From Prosapia bicincta (taxonomy: Eukaryota > Arthropoda > Insecta > Hemiptera > Cercopidae), in the NCBI GenBank assembly GCA_036971475.1, contig JBAIZL010000005.1:236914869-236978868 (forward strand): 64,000 nucleotides of DNA, given 5' to 3'. Shown piece by piece: positions 1 to 11,934 of this stretch; positions within the stretch are counted from its first letter, which is position 1; each line of letters begins with the position of its first letter. The notes under the pieces are model-generated. The model did no database searches. It was not told the DNA's origin and was given only the letters and a program-made list of their open reading frames with translations. The position numbers and the translations under genes are program-made.

Positions 1-338
1 TAATGAAATCGTTCTGGTAATAAAGGAATTTTTAAAAAGTCAGTGAGCATAAAAAAAAGTGTTAAACATTTACTAGTTTTATGTTTGTCCCTCTAAATAG
101 CTACTTGTTTTCCTGACCATTATCGACTGCAACAATGAAGCCATTGTTAATTATTTATTTTTGTATACTCTCAAATTACTTACAATTATTTTCCGTTAGA
201 GAAAACTATAGCAAATTAATTTAGATGTATAATTCCAATGCACTTTATAGGCCTAAGTTGAAGGATTAATTAGCTCAAACTATGCCCTGTTTGTATATTT
301 TTATAATTATGTTAATTTAATATTTCTGCATAATTATT
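1..338. other. AT-rich unique stretch
   Basis: I see no gene, repeat or motif that I can support here. Confidence 0.5.
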
Positions 339-612
<274 letters not shown>

Positions 613-628
613 CATGTTCCTTGTATAG

Positions 629-731
629 TAATCAAAACAACCGAGGATATATTATTATTCAAATAATAAGAATTAATAAATATTTATTGTTTTAGTTTAT
701 CCTCAGTTGTTTTGATACACACACACACACA
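629..731. repeat. Inverted repeat followed by (CA)n
   Basis: The arm at 629-649 (AATCAAAACAACCGAGGAT) is mirrored by the reverse complement at 699-717 with one mismatch. The roughly 50-bp AT-rich loop contains a smaller hairpin (TTATTATT/AATAATAA). The outer side of the left arm is the long TG tract and the outer side of the right arm is a short CA tract (716-731), so the inversion symmetry extends into the microsatellites. Confidence 0.8.
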
Positions 732-1794
732 TGGAATTGACTTGACTGAGGATTGACCAATAAGAAACCACTATTCATCCATAGGTTACTGAGTGCTAAG
801 AATACTTTTTTTTGACGTAGCCTTAGTGTTAATTTTAACAACAATGCCAGTAGACGAATAATTTTTTTTAATTCAATACTTGTCCATCTCCGTCAGGATC
901 CTCGTTCACTGTCAGAAACGTTTTGCCTATGATCGTTTTCCATAAATTTAGGCTATTGTAATTATACGTCCGAGAAGTAGTTTAGAACCATTCAAATTAT
1001 CATGTTATTAGATCATTATTAGAAATACGAAGTCTTGTGCGTCTGTGTTTTCAAGGAGGTTTATTTAATTTATTTTAGTTTGTTGTTTTCCTTCGTACTG
1101 TCATTAATGTTTTTAATATATTTATTTTTTACTTTAAGAGAAAAGAAGAATATGGCAGTTTTAATAACGGTCGTAAAACGTTTTTCGATCACATCTGTAA
1201 GTAATAGCTCTTGCCGCTCTATCGACAATTTAATTGTTTAATTCTCGACTGGAGTGGTTTCGATAAATCAGACGCGTATTAAGGCCCATGGATTTGATTT
1301 ATCGATAAAGCAAGTGTGGTAACAAGGTGCGATATTAGTCGGTTTGAGAAGGGCATAAATTGTAAGCTCCAGCGGGAGGTAACGTGGAATTCCATGTTCC
1401 TTGTTAGCAGTCCTTGGGCGAGACGGAAAGAAATTTAATTTCTTGTCTCTAGTTCCATCGAGCATGCTTGTTCTGTAACGGTTACATTGCGCGTTATTAG
1501 GTTTTCCTTCTTTGTCTAGACTTAAAATACAAGTCTCTGAGGTTATTGGCGTCATATATCTAACGTTTGTTTGTTTTCGTGTCATTATGACAGGGATCGC
1601 AATAAATCTACCGCTCTCAACTCATATTTCCCCTACAATGCAAAAATAAATCTTCTTAGCTACTCCCTCAGTCGTTGCCTTTAATAATTGTTTTCACTTT
1701 CTGCATGTAAATGGCAACGTCGCTGAAAATTTATCAGGTGACTTCCGCGTTTACATTCAAACGCATATTGCCGTAAAAATATACACTGTACGTA
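732..1794. other. Unique stretch, no recognised gene
   Basis: AT-rich sequence with a slightly richer part at about 1200-1600. That part holds a 105-codon open frame on the minus strand (1268-1585) with no recognisable domain, and I do not call it a gene. There is no other signal. Confidence 0.5.
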
Positions 1795-1814
1795 TAACCA
1801 AGTAATATAAACAA

Positions 1815-2290
1815 TTTTTTAAAGTTAATTTCTTCTTAGGTCAACAAAGCAAAATTTATTTTCGTTACTTTTTATTAAATAATTATAAATTATAAAAATA
1901 AAGTAACAACCTATGCGTTAAAACAGCTGCTCTACCACATAAGTTATATTATAAAATCAGCTGTTTTACGAAATCATATGTTATCACTTATTTTAAGTCA
2001 AAAGGGACGAAATAACCATATTGACTACCTTCCCCCTTTTGTGAAAAGCTATTCTCCCATATAAAACTAAAATTATTTCATTAAATTTAATTAATAAATA
2101 ACAAAAATTAAAAAACAATAATTTAATATTTGAAAAAAATTGTAATAACATCAAATTGTCTTCTACTAAAAATTTTAAAACATTTATTTAAACTTGAGTG
2201 GATCAATAAAAAGTATTTTATTAACGATTGGAAATTTGAGCAAGATATATATATATATATATAAGGAGAGTGGGAACTAATTGAAGGAAT
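1815..2290 (-). mobile_element. Family 1 short dispersed element, copy 1
   Basis: This is one of about 12 copies of the same roughly 470-bp sequence in the window. In element orientation it starts near TTCCTTCTATTAGTTCAC, then has a TA-rich site, TTCAAATTTTCAATCG, CCACTCAAGTTCAAATACA, TTTTATATGGGAGAA and TGATAACATATGATTTCAT. Two CAGCTG-containing direct repeats about 34 bp apart follow, and the element ends with an AAGTAGGAATTTACTT-like tail. This copy is on the minus strand and carries both CAGCTG boxes and a (TA)9 tract at 2245-2262. I see no terminal inverted repeat, no coding capacity and no clear target duplication, so its class is undetermined (a MITE, SINE or Helitron-derived element are all possible). 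Confidence 0.85.
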
Positions 2291-2348
2291 TAAAAACGTT
2301 AATTATTTAGACGAAATAATTATTCTATATTTTAAATGGATGGAAACA

Positions 2349-2433
2349 TGTGAGTTCGTACTGTAGAGCATATCCGAGATAATGTGGACAGAAGGTAACT
2401 CGGATAAACGGAAACCCGGATAGTACGGACTCA
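2349..2433. repeat. Short inverted repeat, possibly pogo/Tigger-like
   Basis: GTGAGTTCGTACT at the left is mirrored by AGTACGGACTCAC at the right with one mismatch. The interior has several ATCCGAG/CGGATAA motifs of the kind found in pogo-type inverted termini. It lies directly beside family 1 copy 1. The class is inferred from motif resemblance only. Confidence 0.45.
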
Positions 2434-3535
2434 CAATAGTCAGAGGAAACGTACAAAAAGCTAGTAAAATGAATTAAAAAACGTGGTCATAGATGAAATA
2501 AAAGACAACTAATGTGTTATGAAAGAATAATTACATGGAAACAAAAATACAAAATGGAAAAGACATAAATGTACAACATATGTTGCTTTAAAATCCAAAC
2601 ATTACTTCAAGAATAAAATCGTAGTAACATAAACCGAGAGATTTTATAGTTTTCCCAAAATATAGAAGCCCAAACCGGTAAGGTTCAGAAAGTACTTCAT
2701 ATACATGTTTGCAAAATTCAATATATAACTTCTGTCTTTACCGTTCATTCAAAGGTAAACTTAATATTTCTCGCTAAATCATTGTTGGCTTACAATAAAC
2801 CTGGTTAAGCAAGATTGTGTTAGGGTTTCTGCTAATCACAATACAGCGGAACAAATGATGGTTCACAATCAAAAGTGACGCCACAAATCGCTCAGACGAG
2901 CCCGGATTAATCTTGGTCTGGTTTTCGCAATATTTCTGCATTAATTCCGCTAATGGCAACAATATTTAAAACCAACTCTGCAATTTATAAAGCAAAACAT
3001 TGTGGGCATTAAAATCAAATTTTAACCATGCAGTGATTTTAAATTTATTTGGAATGTAAAATGAAGAAATATAAAATCGTAAACCTAATGTTCGCTCATA
3101 AATAATAATATTTAATCAATGTAAGTGAATTTCAAAATTACTTTTTTACTGGTATAAGCTAGGAGTATTATCAACGAATGTTTAAAAATGTACATAGGAC
3201 TTATAAATAACAACAAAAACGTGAACACGAGTGGAAAATTTTAAAATTATCAAAGCACTTAATTAAAACTTGCAAGTTGGAGTAGGCTAACGGTTTACCT
3301 TATTTTATAGAAAGCACAAAGTGTAGACAAATTAAATTATAGGCGTCATAAGTTTTGGACTAAGAAAAATTGTAGCCCGGCTGGTTCTCTTCTGTTTTAA
3401 CTTACATGTCAAAAATCTTGATATGTATATATTATAACCTATGGGTGAAATTTTTTAAGTATTGATATTCTGTTTTACCTATGAAATTATATTAGGTGAA
3501 AAAAGTCTGTCAGTTTAGGAAATTAATTATTGTCG
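2434..3535. other. AT-rich unique stretch
   Basis: I see no gene or repeat that I can support. The 62-codon frame at 2774-2962 has no recognisable domain. Confidence 0.5.
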
Positions 3536-4045
3536 GCAGTTAGACAGCTGCATTAGGAACGTTAAATTAGGAAGAGCTACCTTAGGAAATTTACATTAAG
3601 AATAGCTACACTAGGAACGTTACATTAGACAAGGCTACAATAGGAACAGGTACATTAGGAACAGCTACGTTAGGAACATCCAAATTAAAAAGAGCTACAT
3701 TAGACAGAGGTACATTGGGAACAGGTACATTAGGAACAGCTTCATTAAGAACAGCCCCTTTAGAAACAGCTACTTTAGGAACGTTACATTAGGAACAGCT
3801 ACAATAGGAACATTCATATTAAAAAGATCTACATTAGGCAGAGCTACACTGGGAAGAGATACATTAGGAATAGCTATATTAGCAACAGGTACATTAGGAA
3901 CATCCACTTTAAAAACAGCTACATGAGGAACTTTACATTCGGAGCCTGTACATTAAGAAGAGGTACATTATTAATAGGTACATTAGGAGCAGCTACTCAG
4001 GAACTTTCCAACAACAACTACAACAGGAAACGCTATATTAGGAAC
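3536..4045 (+). repeat. 15-bp minisatellite, about 34 units
   Basis: The consensus unit is close to ACATTAGGAACAGCT. Units drift (for example ACGTTAGGAACATCC, AAATTAAAAAGAGCT) and a few are 14 bp. The period is a multiple of three, which explains the short open frame at 3923-4111. Divergence between units suggests an old array. Confidence 0.93.
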
Positions 4046-5047
4046 TTTGCCAGAAATCGAGTTGTTTATAAGACGCGTAACGCCGACGAAATTTACTTCT
4101 GTCTGACATGAAATATTTTAACAGTTTTATTAGCTCTAGTTGTTGAGATGGCTAAATTCTTACTGAGATATTCTTCCTGGGTTGCTCCAACTTATCAAAC
4201 GCGTGCTTATTTTCACAACACCGCGCCAGGGCCGTATCTATAGTCCCGAAACCGCGCAATATATCATTTTAAATATCAAACTTAGAACCGCCTTAGTATA
4301 GTTTGTGTTCGACGTAATTTAATTGCCATTAAAAATGAAAATTAATCTTTATATCTCAATAAACACTTCGTTGGGATTTTGGTAAAATTGCCATTTTATA
4401 GTCTTTCGGTGAAAACTTCCCCACACAATCGCTCATCATGGTTTGCATTTCAACCTAAAAGGAATGCATTAATCACATCTGCTAGAAAGGGGGAAAGTTT
4501 GAAACATTTTTATGCGAGTTTAATGTTTACCAACCCCTTTCTAGTGAGCTGAAACAAAGCCTGATCCCCCTACTAAATACAACGCCCCCGATATTTAACT
4601 GCATACTCGCAAACTGAAATTAATTTCGTTTTGTGTCCTGTCACTAAATAGCATCATTGAAAAAGGCATAAAAGCGGCCGCTTCTGACGTAATAACTGAA
4701 AGTTTCTGGTCCGTTTTATATTCTTTAGGGTTAAAATACCAGGAGAGCCATAAACGGTTTAATTACGGCCGCACGCACCGTCACGTGACACGGGTTGGCC
4801 GATACACTTCCGAAGGTGTAGTTTGGTTTCTTAAGAAGTACACATGAGTTTAGCCTATTTATTGTAAAGCTACAGATAATTAAAAAATTCTTTGAAAACA
4901 TTTGTAGGCTACTTTACAAGTTTATCAATTACTAAAATAATGTTTGTAATTTAAATTATATTATTTTCTTGTACTAATGTATACACTATTAATTATATTT
5001 CATTTCAAAGATTTTACTCTTACTATACTTATTTAAACATTTAATAT
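4046..5047. other. Unique stretch with a CpG-containing islet
   Basis: No gene recognised. About 4640-4830 is distinctly richer in G, C and CpG than its surroundings, with GCGGCCGC, GCCATAAAC, TTAATTACGGCCGC and CACGTGACACGGG. It is a candidate for conserved regulatory sequence, by composition only. Confidence 0.45.
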
Positions 5048-5515
5048 TCAATCCCTCCTGTTAGTTCACTCTCTCCTTATGGGTCTACATATTTTCTTGT
5101 TCATTTTTTTTTAATAGCTAATCAAATACTCATCCACTCAAATTCAAATACATTTTTTAAATTTTCAGTTGATGAAAATTAATTGTATGACAGTTTTTTC
5201 AAGCATTTAATCGATAAATACATTTAATGAATTATTTTTAGTTTTATATGGGAGAAAAAATTCACAAAGTGACAAGATATGAAATTTAGTTATGTAGTCT
5301 AATTTGGAATAAAATAATTGATAACATATGATTTCATAAAACAGCAGATTTTATGCTGTAGGTTATGTGGTAGAACAGCTGTTTTAACTCATAGGTTATA
5401 ATATTTTATTTATATAATTGTAATTTTATAATAAAAAGTATCTCAAATAAATTTTTTTTTAATGATTCGAGTTGGAATCTATTTTACAATTTTTTTCATA
5501 TTACTTGTTTGCAAA
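5048..5515 (+). mobile_element. Family 1 short dispersed element, copy 2
   Basis: Full-length but diverged copy. It contains GTTAGTTCACTCTCTCC, CCACTCAAATTCAAATACA, TTTTATATGGGAGAA, ATAACATATGATTTCATAA, the first core repeat with CAGCAG in place of CAGCTG, the second with CAGCTG, and a tail ending at CATATTACTTGTTTG. Confidence 0.82.
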
Positions 5516-6620
5516 TATTGCTTAATATACTTTGTTAGTTCATAATTCCTTTCGAATAGTATTTCTGATTTTTGAAATTTTCTAGTTTTAATAACACAAT
5601 TTTGTTTGCATTACTTTTTCAACACATTATCGTTACGATATTACTACTAAAAGCATCGAGTCAGCTTGAATGAAGAGCGGTTTGCATACATACAGCGAGT
5701 CTATAGCGCAGCGTGTTTCATCGATTGCAGGATTTATCGCTCCCACCTGCGGCGTTCACATGACAGATCTTCTCTTTAAACGATATTTAGATACAAAAAA
5801 CTAACCCCAAAGGAAGGCAGAACGGTTTCTTACCCACAAACATGTCCTCGTTTGTCATTGCGGCGCAAGTCCTTCAATAAATCCGACGTATGCTGCACAT
5901 GCTGCCGATATAATTCACGGCAAATGGATAACGGCCAAACTCAAAATAGCGGTTAATATTATTTAATCGCGTCAGTTAATGGCGGCGTATTTAAAGAGAT
6001 TTACGCGTGTTTCTATCAAAACGCTTCCTCCCTTATGAAACATTATATTTTCTAGCGTATTTGTCAGCATATTTACGAAGTCATCGGGTGGTGTATATAT
6101 AGAACGTGGCAATTAAACGCAAATGCGATGGAAATAGATGTGTGGTCCAACTTACACCGGACATCCTTATGTATGCGCGTGCGGGAGATGACGTTGGACA
6201 TGTACACAACAAAATTGTGTTTAAAAATAAAATGTAAATTTAAAAGAAATATCAATTACACTGATCGATTTTAAATAATTTTCACCTAAATTCTGCTAAA
6301 ATGTAGCTTTCTTTTTCCTAACTTGTAAATAGACTTCAGTTCTGTTCTTATATTACTGTGTTAAGATATTACGTGAAATAACTCATTAAATTATTTAAAG
6401 TTTGCAAAAACTTACAGTTTAAGAAGTTAATCTTTAAAAAAACAACTATTTTATTCATTACCTAGTGAAAATACAAGCAAACGTGTAGAGTAAAATATGT
6501 GACTGGGTTGCACATCTTGAAAATGACTCTTTTATACCCTTGATATGGAAAAGGAAAGAGGATAGAGGTGCGTTTTTGGGTCATAGAGTAAACAAGGAAG
6601 GTAATGTGTCCAGCAGTATG
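5516..6620. other. Unique stretch, moderately CpG-rich in the middle
   Basis: No gene recognised. About 5640-6190 contains many CpG dinucleotides and several TAATG/TTAAT-type homeodomain-like words. The minus-strand frames at 6073-6255 and 6462-6656 have no recognisable domain. Confidence 0.45.
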
Positions 6621-6628
6621 CTGTAACT

Positions 6629-7326
6629 CAGGGGTTCCCAAACTTTTTTGTACCACGCCTCCCTCTGGTTATTTGGAGACCCCAACGCCCCCCTACACAT
6701 ATCAGCTTTCCATTTTGCAATGCCCTATTTCCACGGTGCCGTACATACCAACTCCTACTTGTATAAGTACATGAACTCGTACAAGTACGTGCCTATTTGA
6801 TACGGTGAGTAGCTAGATTTGTTTGTTCACTGTTGAATGCGGCAACGCAGAATGAAAAGATTCAATAATTGTACGTATGATGAAAATTAAAACAAGTATT
6901 ACATGAAAAACGAATATAATTACTGATACAAAATTTAACATTGTAACACAGATACATTGTCAATTTAATAAAGGTGAAACAATAGGTCTACCTACTTACA
7001 AAAACAAAACATAAAATGTAATTTAGTGAGATGGGTGCGCTTGCATGTTCTGAATAAGTTGACAGATCCTGGGTTGAGTTTCAGACAAAGCACAGCGTAG
7101 TCACTTTCGACATCAAGTTTGTTGCGGTACTTGGTTTTGATCGCCACAAGAGTTGAAAACGCTTTTTCGCACATGTATGTTGTTGAAAAAGGCAAGTACA
7201 TCCGAACATCTTATATGAGGAAATTATTTTTGTAATTTTTTTATTCATTTCATTTGGGTGTAACGCCCCCCCTGGACTTTCTCCACGCCCCCCAGGGGGG
7301 CGCGCCCCCCAGTTTGGGAACCCATG
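6629..7326 (-). mobile_element. hAT DNA transposon, internally deleted, with target duplication
   Basis: The termini are inverted: CAGGGGTTCCCAAACTTTT at the left, and CATGGGTTCCCAAACTG as the reverse complement of the right end. Both sides are flanked by the identical 8-bp sequence CTGTAACT (6621-6628 and 7327-7334), as expected for hAT insertion. At 698 bp the element is far shorter than an autonomous hAT element, which is usually 2.5 kb or more. It keeps only the end of the transposase on the minus strand. The interior near both ends is C-rich (runs of CCCCC). The intact target duplication indicates a relatively undisturbed insertion. Confidence 0.92.
6992..7201 (-). pseudogene. hAT transposase C-terminal remnant
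   Basis: This 69-codon frame inside the hAT element contains the stretch FSTTYMCEKAFSTLVAIKTK followed by YRNKLDVESD. It matches the conserved C-terminal dimerisation region of hAT transposases of the ZBED/SCAND3-like group. The DNA-binding zinc finger, most of the catalytic RNase H-like fold and the start of the protein are absent, so it cannot encode a working enzyme. The final residues after VNLFRTCK are no longer recognisable. The strand assignment sets the element's coding direction as minus. Family membership is established knowledge of the motif; the exact subfamily is not determined. Confidence 0.85.
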
Positions 7327-7389
7327 CTGTAACTGATCATTATTATACTAGGCTATATGTACTCGTTGTCACAGCCTGAGTCGACCTGG

Positions 7390-7495
7390 TGGCAGAAAAA
7401 GCTCACAGAAAGTCTTTGGCGCCACCGAGAATCGAACCCCTATCCTTTAGTTTCGTAACCAAGTAGTGTAACCACTTGACCTGCAGCCACGGTTA
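7390..7495 (-). repeat. tRNA-derived SINE-like segment
   Basis: On the minus strand there is an A-box-like AGGTCAAGTGG (7471-7481) and, about 35 nt downstream, a B-box GGTTCGATTC (7429-7438) that fits RNA polymerase III internal promoters. The flanking parts do not form a proper acceptor stem, so I do not call a functional tRNA. A tRNA-derived SINE or a decayed tRNA pseudogene fits best. Confidence 0.5.
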
Positions 7496-7591
7496 TACAG
7501 CAAAAGGCTCTTTATACGAAACATCCAATCTAACCTACCTCATAACACTTTTACGTATTTGTGTACAAAAACAAAGTAAAACAAAACTTTT

Positions 7592-7992
7592 TTAAACCTA
7601 TTCCCACTTTGATCAACAAAGAAATATTTTATTTAATTACCTTTTTATTAAATAATTACAATTCATATAAATAAAGTAGCATACCCTATGCGATAAAACA
7701 GCTGTTCTACTACACAACCTATAACATAAAATCATATGTTATCACTTATTTTAAGGCAATCCACATTGCATACCGTGCTCCTATTGTGAAACGTTTTTGT
7801 ACCGTATAAAACTAAAATTATTCATTAAATTAAATTAATGACTTATTGTTTCGGAAAAAACTGTGTTAACATCAGGCGTCATTTACTACTAGTTTAAAAA
7901 AGTGTATTTTAGTAGATGAATGAAAAGTATTTTATTAACGATGAAAATTTGAACAAGGAGAGTGTGAACTAATAAAATGAATTGAAAACACT
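7592..7992 (-). mobile_element. Family 1 short dispersed element, copy 3
   Basis: Minus-strand copy with one CAGCTG repeat kept (AAAACAGCTGTTCTACTACA) and the neighbouring repeat shortened by a deletion. CATATGTTATCACTTATTTTAAG, GTATAAAACTAAAATTA and the terminal GGAGAGTGTGAACTAATAAA are all present. The TA site is collapsed to nothing (AACAAGGAGAG), which shows that the microsatellite site can be empty. Confidence 0.82.
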
Positions 7993-8425
7993 AATGCCAT
8001 TATCAGATTTTATAAGGGTGGGTTGTTAGGTAGCAGGTAGGCACATCGCTTTAGCACGTTGATGGTAGGTTTACCAGGTAAGTGATCTTATCATACTAAT
8101 ATCTTAATTACCTTATACTACCAGCACCAGGCTGTCGTTATGTGCTTTCCTCAGTTCTTCCTTTCTCCATCTATCCTTCTGTGTACAAGAGTATGTAACC
8201 GGTAAGGCATCTTTATAATTCCGACTGAGTACGTTTACTGCGAAAACAGAACGTGAACCTACAAGATCCGTTAAAGACATCTGCTACTGAAAAACTTGTA
8301 AGAACAATAGAAATAAAGACCCAAAGACCAATTACGCTTAGAGATATAGTGAAAAGCAACGATATCAGATCCCAGTCTGATGTTCGAGATGTACTTACTA
8401 CTTCACTTTATCCAATGCCAAAACT
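7993..8425. other. Unique or decayed stretch upstream of a LINE relic
   Basis: No independent gene recognised. The 84-codon plus-strand frame at 8253-8507 overlaps the antisense of the LINE relic and is not supported as a gene. Part of the stretch may belong to the LINE's 3' region. Confidence 0.4.
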
Positions 8426-8870
8426 CTGTCAATCTCCGCTTAGCCTCCCAGTAGAGACAATGCTGACTTCGCTCTCCCGCGTCTTGCAGAGCTCTGTAGC
8501 TCTGTAGGTGTGGGATGTCCATCTTGTAACTGTTGCACAGAGGGCAAATATCCGAGGCTGCTAATCATATTTTATTTAAGTGGGCTTGCAGATAGTCATG
8601 GCCCGTTAACGTTGTGAATTTGGCAACAGCTTGATAGGCTTTGTGGTTTTGGCAGTTAGCATTGTGTACGCCAAGCCCTTCCATATCTTTCCGGTACTTG
8701 TTTTTTTATGGCTTTCCCTTGTTTTTTTTTTTATTGATAGTTGATTGCTACTTGATGTCAATAGATATATTGGATTATCAGGCTTGGCAAGATGACCTAA
8801 CCTTTCTTCGTTAGCTGGTCTACGCGTCATTTCCCCCAATGCCGACATGGTTTGGGAGTCATTGCAGCAA
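8426..8870 (-). pseudogene. LINE relic: RNase H and zinc-knuckle-like tail
   Basis: Read on the minus strand, this decayed fragment holds an RNase H motif, LPNHVGIGGNDA (about 8822-8858), followed one frameshift later by VDQLTKKG. After a low-complexity stretch come TGHDYLQAHL, ICPLCN, MDIPHLQSY and LYWEAKRRL (about 8430-8607). This order is typical of the C-terminal end of Jockey/I/R1-type LINE proteins that carry RNase H. Several stops and frameshifts break it, and the expected last cysteine of the CPLC...H...C group is replaced by tyrosine. The upstream endonuclease and reverse transcriptase are absent from the window, so it is a dead, 5'-truncated copy. Confidence 0.75.
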
Positions 8871-9140
8871 AATGTATCACCCTTCTGAAACAAATAAAAC
8901 GCCTTGAAATAAGCAAATTTGTAACCTTATTCACATGCCCCCTTACAATTCAGCAAATTTACATATTTATATAAAGAAATAATGAGTTAACGATGCAATA
9001 TCGAATAGAATCGAATAAGGTTTCAAGCTTTAAGAAACTGTATGACTTATTTCATGTATTTTTACTTATATATAAATTAAGGTATTTCGTTCTTTCATAA
9101 TAACAAATAAAATTAATATTTTAAAAATGCTTAAACACGT
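8871..9140. other. AT-rich spacer
   Basis: I see nothing in it that I can support. Confidence 0.5.
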
Positions 9141-9214
9141 GTTATTCTATGAGTCACTCATAAGAGGGGATTTGGTGTCCCTCAAGTTGGTCTACTTTGG
9201 CAGTGTTTGCAGGT
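9141..9214 (+). repeat. Leader flank of the 150-bp satellite
   Basis: This single-copy edge contains TTGCAGGTAAGATACTGGAT, which has a close match in the solitary satellite relic at about 46940 (CTGCAGGTAGGATACTGGAT). It marks the junction between the ancestral dispersed sequence and the amplified array. Confidence 0.6.
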
Positions 9215-9942
9215 AAGATACTGGATCAGGGATATTGGTACTAGACTGGCATGAAGGAGGGGCGTTTCTGGTAGGGATGAATAGAAGATAATGTAATGAT
9301 GAGGTGCTTTATTTAAACTTAGGAAGATCTGACTGACTGACCTTAGAGAGACACATGATGCTTTATACCTTGGGAACCCTGCAATTGATACTACACTGGC
9401 ATGAAGGAGGGGCGTTTCTGGTTGGGATGGATAGAAGATAATGTAATGATGAGGTGCTTTATTTAAACTTAAGAGGAACTGGCTGAATGACCTTAGAGAG
9501 ACACATGATGCTTTATACCTTGAGAACCCTGCTATTGATACTACACTTGCATGAAGGAGGGGCGTTTCTGGTTGGGATGGATAGAAGATAATGTAATGAT
9601 GAGGTGCTTTATTTAAACTTGGAAGGAACTGGCTGACTGACCTTAGAGAGACACATGATGCTTTATACCTTGAGAACCCTGCTATTGATACTACACTAGC
9701 ATGAAGGAGGAACTTTTTTGGTTGGGGCGGATAGAAGGTAGTGTAAAGATGATGTGCTTTATTTAAACTTATTAGGAACTGGCTGAATGACCTTAGAGAG
9801 ACACATGATGCTTTATACCTTGATAACCCTGCTATTGATACTACACTAGCATGAAGGAGGGGCGTTTCTGGTAGGGATGGATAGAAGATAATGTAATGAT
9901 GAGGTGCTTTATTTAAACTTAGGAAGAACTGGCTGACTGACG

Positions 9943-11934
9943 TTAGAGAGATACATGATGCTTTATACCTTGGGAACCTTGCAATTGATGCGACACTGGC
10001 ATGAAGGAGGGCCTTTTTGGTTGGGGCGGATAGAAGATAATGTAATGATGAGGTGCTTTATTTAAACTTAGGAGGAACTGACTGACTGACCTTAGAGAGA
10101 CACATGATACTTTATACCTTGGGAACCCTGCAATTGATCCTACACTTTCAGGAAGGAGGGGCGTTTCTGGTAGGGATGGATAGAAGATAATGTAATGATG
10201 AGGTGCTTTATTTAAACTTGGAAGGAACTGGCTGACTGACCTTAGAGAGACACATGATGCTTTATACCTTGGGAACCCTGCAATTGATACTACACTTGCA
10301 TGAAGAAGGGGCGTTTCTGGTAGGGATGGATAGAAGATAATGTAATGATGAGGTGCTTTATTTAAACTTAGGAGGAACTGACTGACTGACCTTAGAGAGA
10401 CACATGATGCTTTATACCTTGGGAACCCTGCTATTGATACTACACTGGCATTAAGGAGGGACGTTTCTGGTTGGGATGGATAGAAGATAATGTAATGATG
10501 AGGTGATTTATTTAAACTTAGGAGGAACTGGCTGACTGACCTTAGAGAGACACATGATGCTTTATACCTTGGGAACCCTGCTATTGATACTACACTGGCA
10601 TGAAGGAGGGGCGTTTCTGGTAGGGATGGATAGAAGATAATGTAATGATGAGGTGCTTTATTTAAACTTAGGAGGAACTGGCTGACTGACCTTAGAGAGA
10701 CACATGAAGCTTTATACCTTGGGAACCCTGCAATTGATACTACACTGGCATGAAGGAGGGGCGTTTCTGGTTGGGATGGATAGAAGATAATGTAATGATG
10801 AGGTGATTTATTTAAACTTAGGAGGAACTGGCTGACTGACCTTAGAGAGACACATGATGCTTTATACCTTGGGAACCCTGCTATTGATACTACACTGGCA
10901 TTAATGAGGGACGTTTCTGGTTGGGATGGGTAGAAGATAATGTAATGATGAGGTGCTTTATTTAAACTTAGGAGAAACTGGCTGACTGACCTTAGAGAGA
11001 TACATGTAGCTTCATAACTTGGGAACCTTGCAATTGATACTACACTGGCATGAAGGAGGGGCGTTTCTGGTTGGGATGGGTAGAAGATAATGTAATGATG
11101 AGGTGCTATATTTAAACTTAGGAGGAACTGACTGACTGACCTTAGAGAGACACATGATGCTTTATACCTTGGGAACCCTGCAATTGATACTACACTGGCA
11201 TGAAGGAGGGGCGTTTTTGGTTGGGATGGGTAGAAGATAATGTAATGATGAGGTGCTATATTTAAACTTAGGAGGAACTGGCTGACTGACCTTAGAGAGA
11301 TACATGTAGCTTCATAACTTGGGAACCTTGCAATTGATACTACACTGGCATGAAGGAGGGGCGTTTCTGGTTGGGATGGGTAGAAGATAATGTAATGATG
11401 AGGTGCTATATTTAAACTTAGGAGGAACTGGCTGACTGACCTTAGAGAGACACATGATGCTTTATACCTTGGGAACCTTGCAATTGATACTACACTGGCA
11501 TTAATGAGGGACGTTTCTGGTTGGGATGGGTAGAAGATAATGTAATGATGAGGTGCTTTATTTAAACTTAGGAGAAACTGGCTGACTGACCTTAGAGAGA
11601 TACATGTAGCTTCATAACTTGGGAACCTTGCAATTGATACTACACTGGCATGAAGGAGGGGCGTTTCTGGTTGGGATGGGTAGAAGATAATGTAATGATG
11701 AGGTGCTTTATTTAAACTTAGGAGGAACTGACTGACTGACCTTAGAGAGACACATGATGCTTTATACCTTGGGAACCTTGCAATTGATCCTACACTTTCA
11801 GGAAGGAGGGGCGTTTCTGGTAGGGATGAATAGAAGATAATGTAATGATGAGGTGCTTTATTTAAACTTAGGAGGAACTGGCTGACTGACCTTAGAGAGA
11901 CACATGATGCCTTTATACCTTGGGAACCTTGCAA
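9943..11934 (-). other. Periodic 663-codon open frame through the satellite (not a supported gene)
   Basis: Because 150 bp is exactly 50 codons, a stop-free minus-strand frame in the unit stays open across about 13 successive units. It gives a 50-residue peptide period containing CVSLRSVSQFLLSLN and HHYIIFYPSQPET. The frame's ends coincide with length variants: a 149-bp unit at about 10008 and an inserted C at about 11911. The frame therefore reflects array periodicity rather than a bounded gene. There is no recognisable domain, promoter or splice context. A translated satellite transcript is not excluded. Confidence 0.85.

Noticed and set aside
1268..1585. A 105-codon minus-strand gene
   Set aside because: No recognisable domain; the open frame is within chance for this composition.
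7390..7495. Functional tRNA gene
   Set aside because: A and B boxes are present but no proper acceptor stem forms, so a SINE or pseudogene is more likely.
8253..8507. An 84-codon plus-strand gene
   Set aside because: It runs antisense across the LINE RNase H relic, where the minus-strand motifs explain the sequence better.
9943..11934. A 663-residue protein-coding gene
   Set aside because: It is made of a 150-bp satellite read in one of six frames and is bounded by one-base length variants, with no gene structure.
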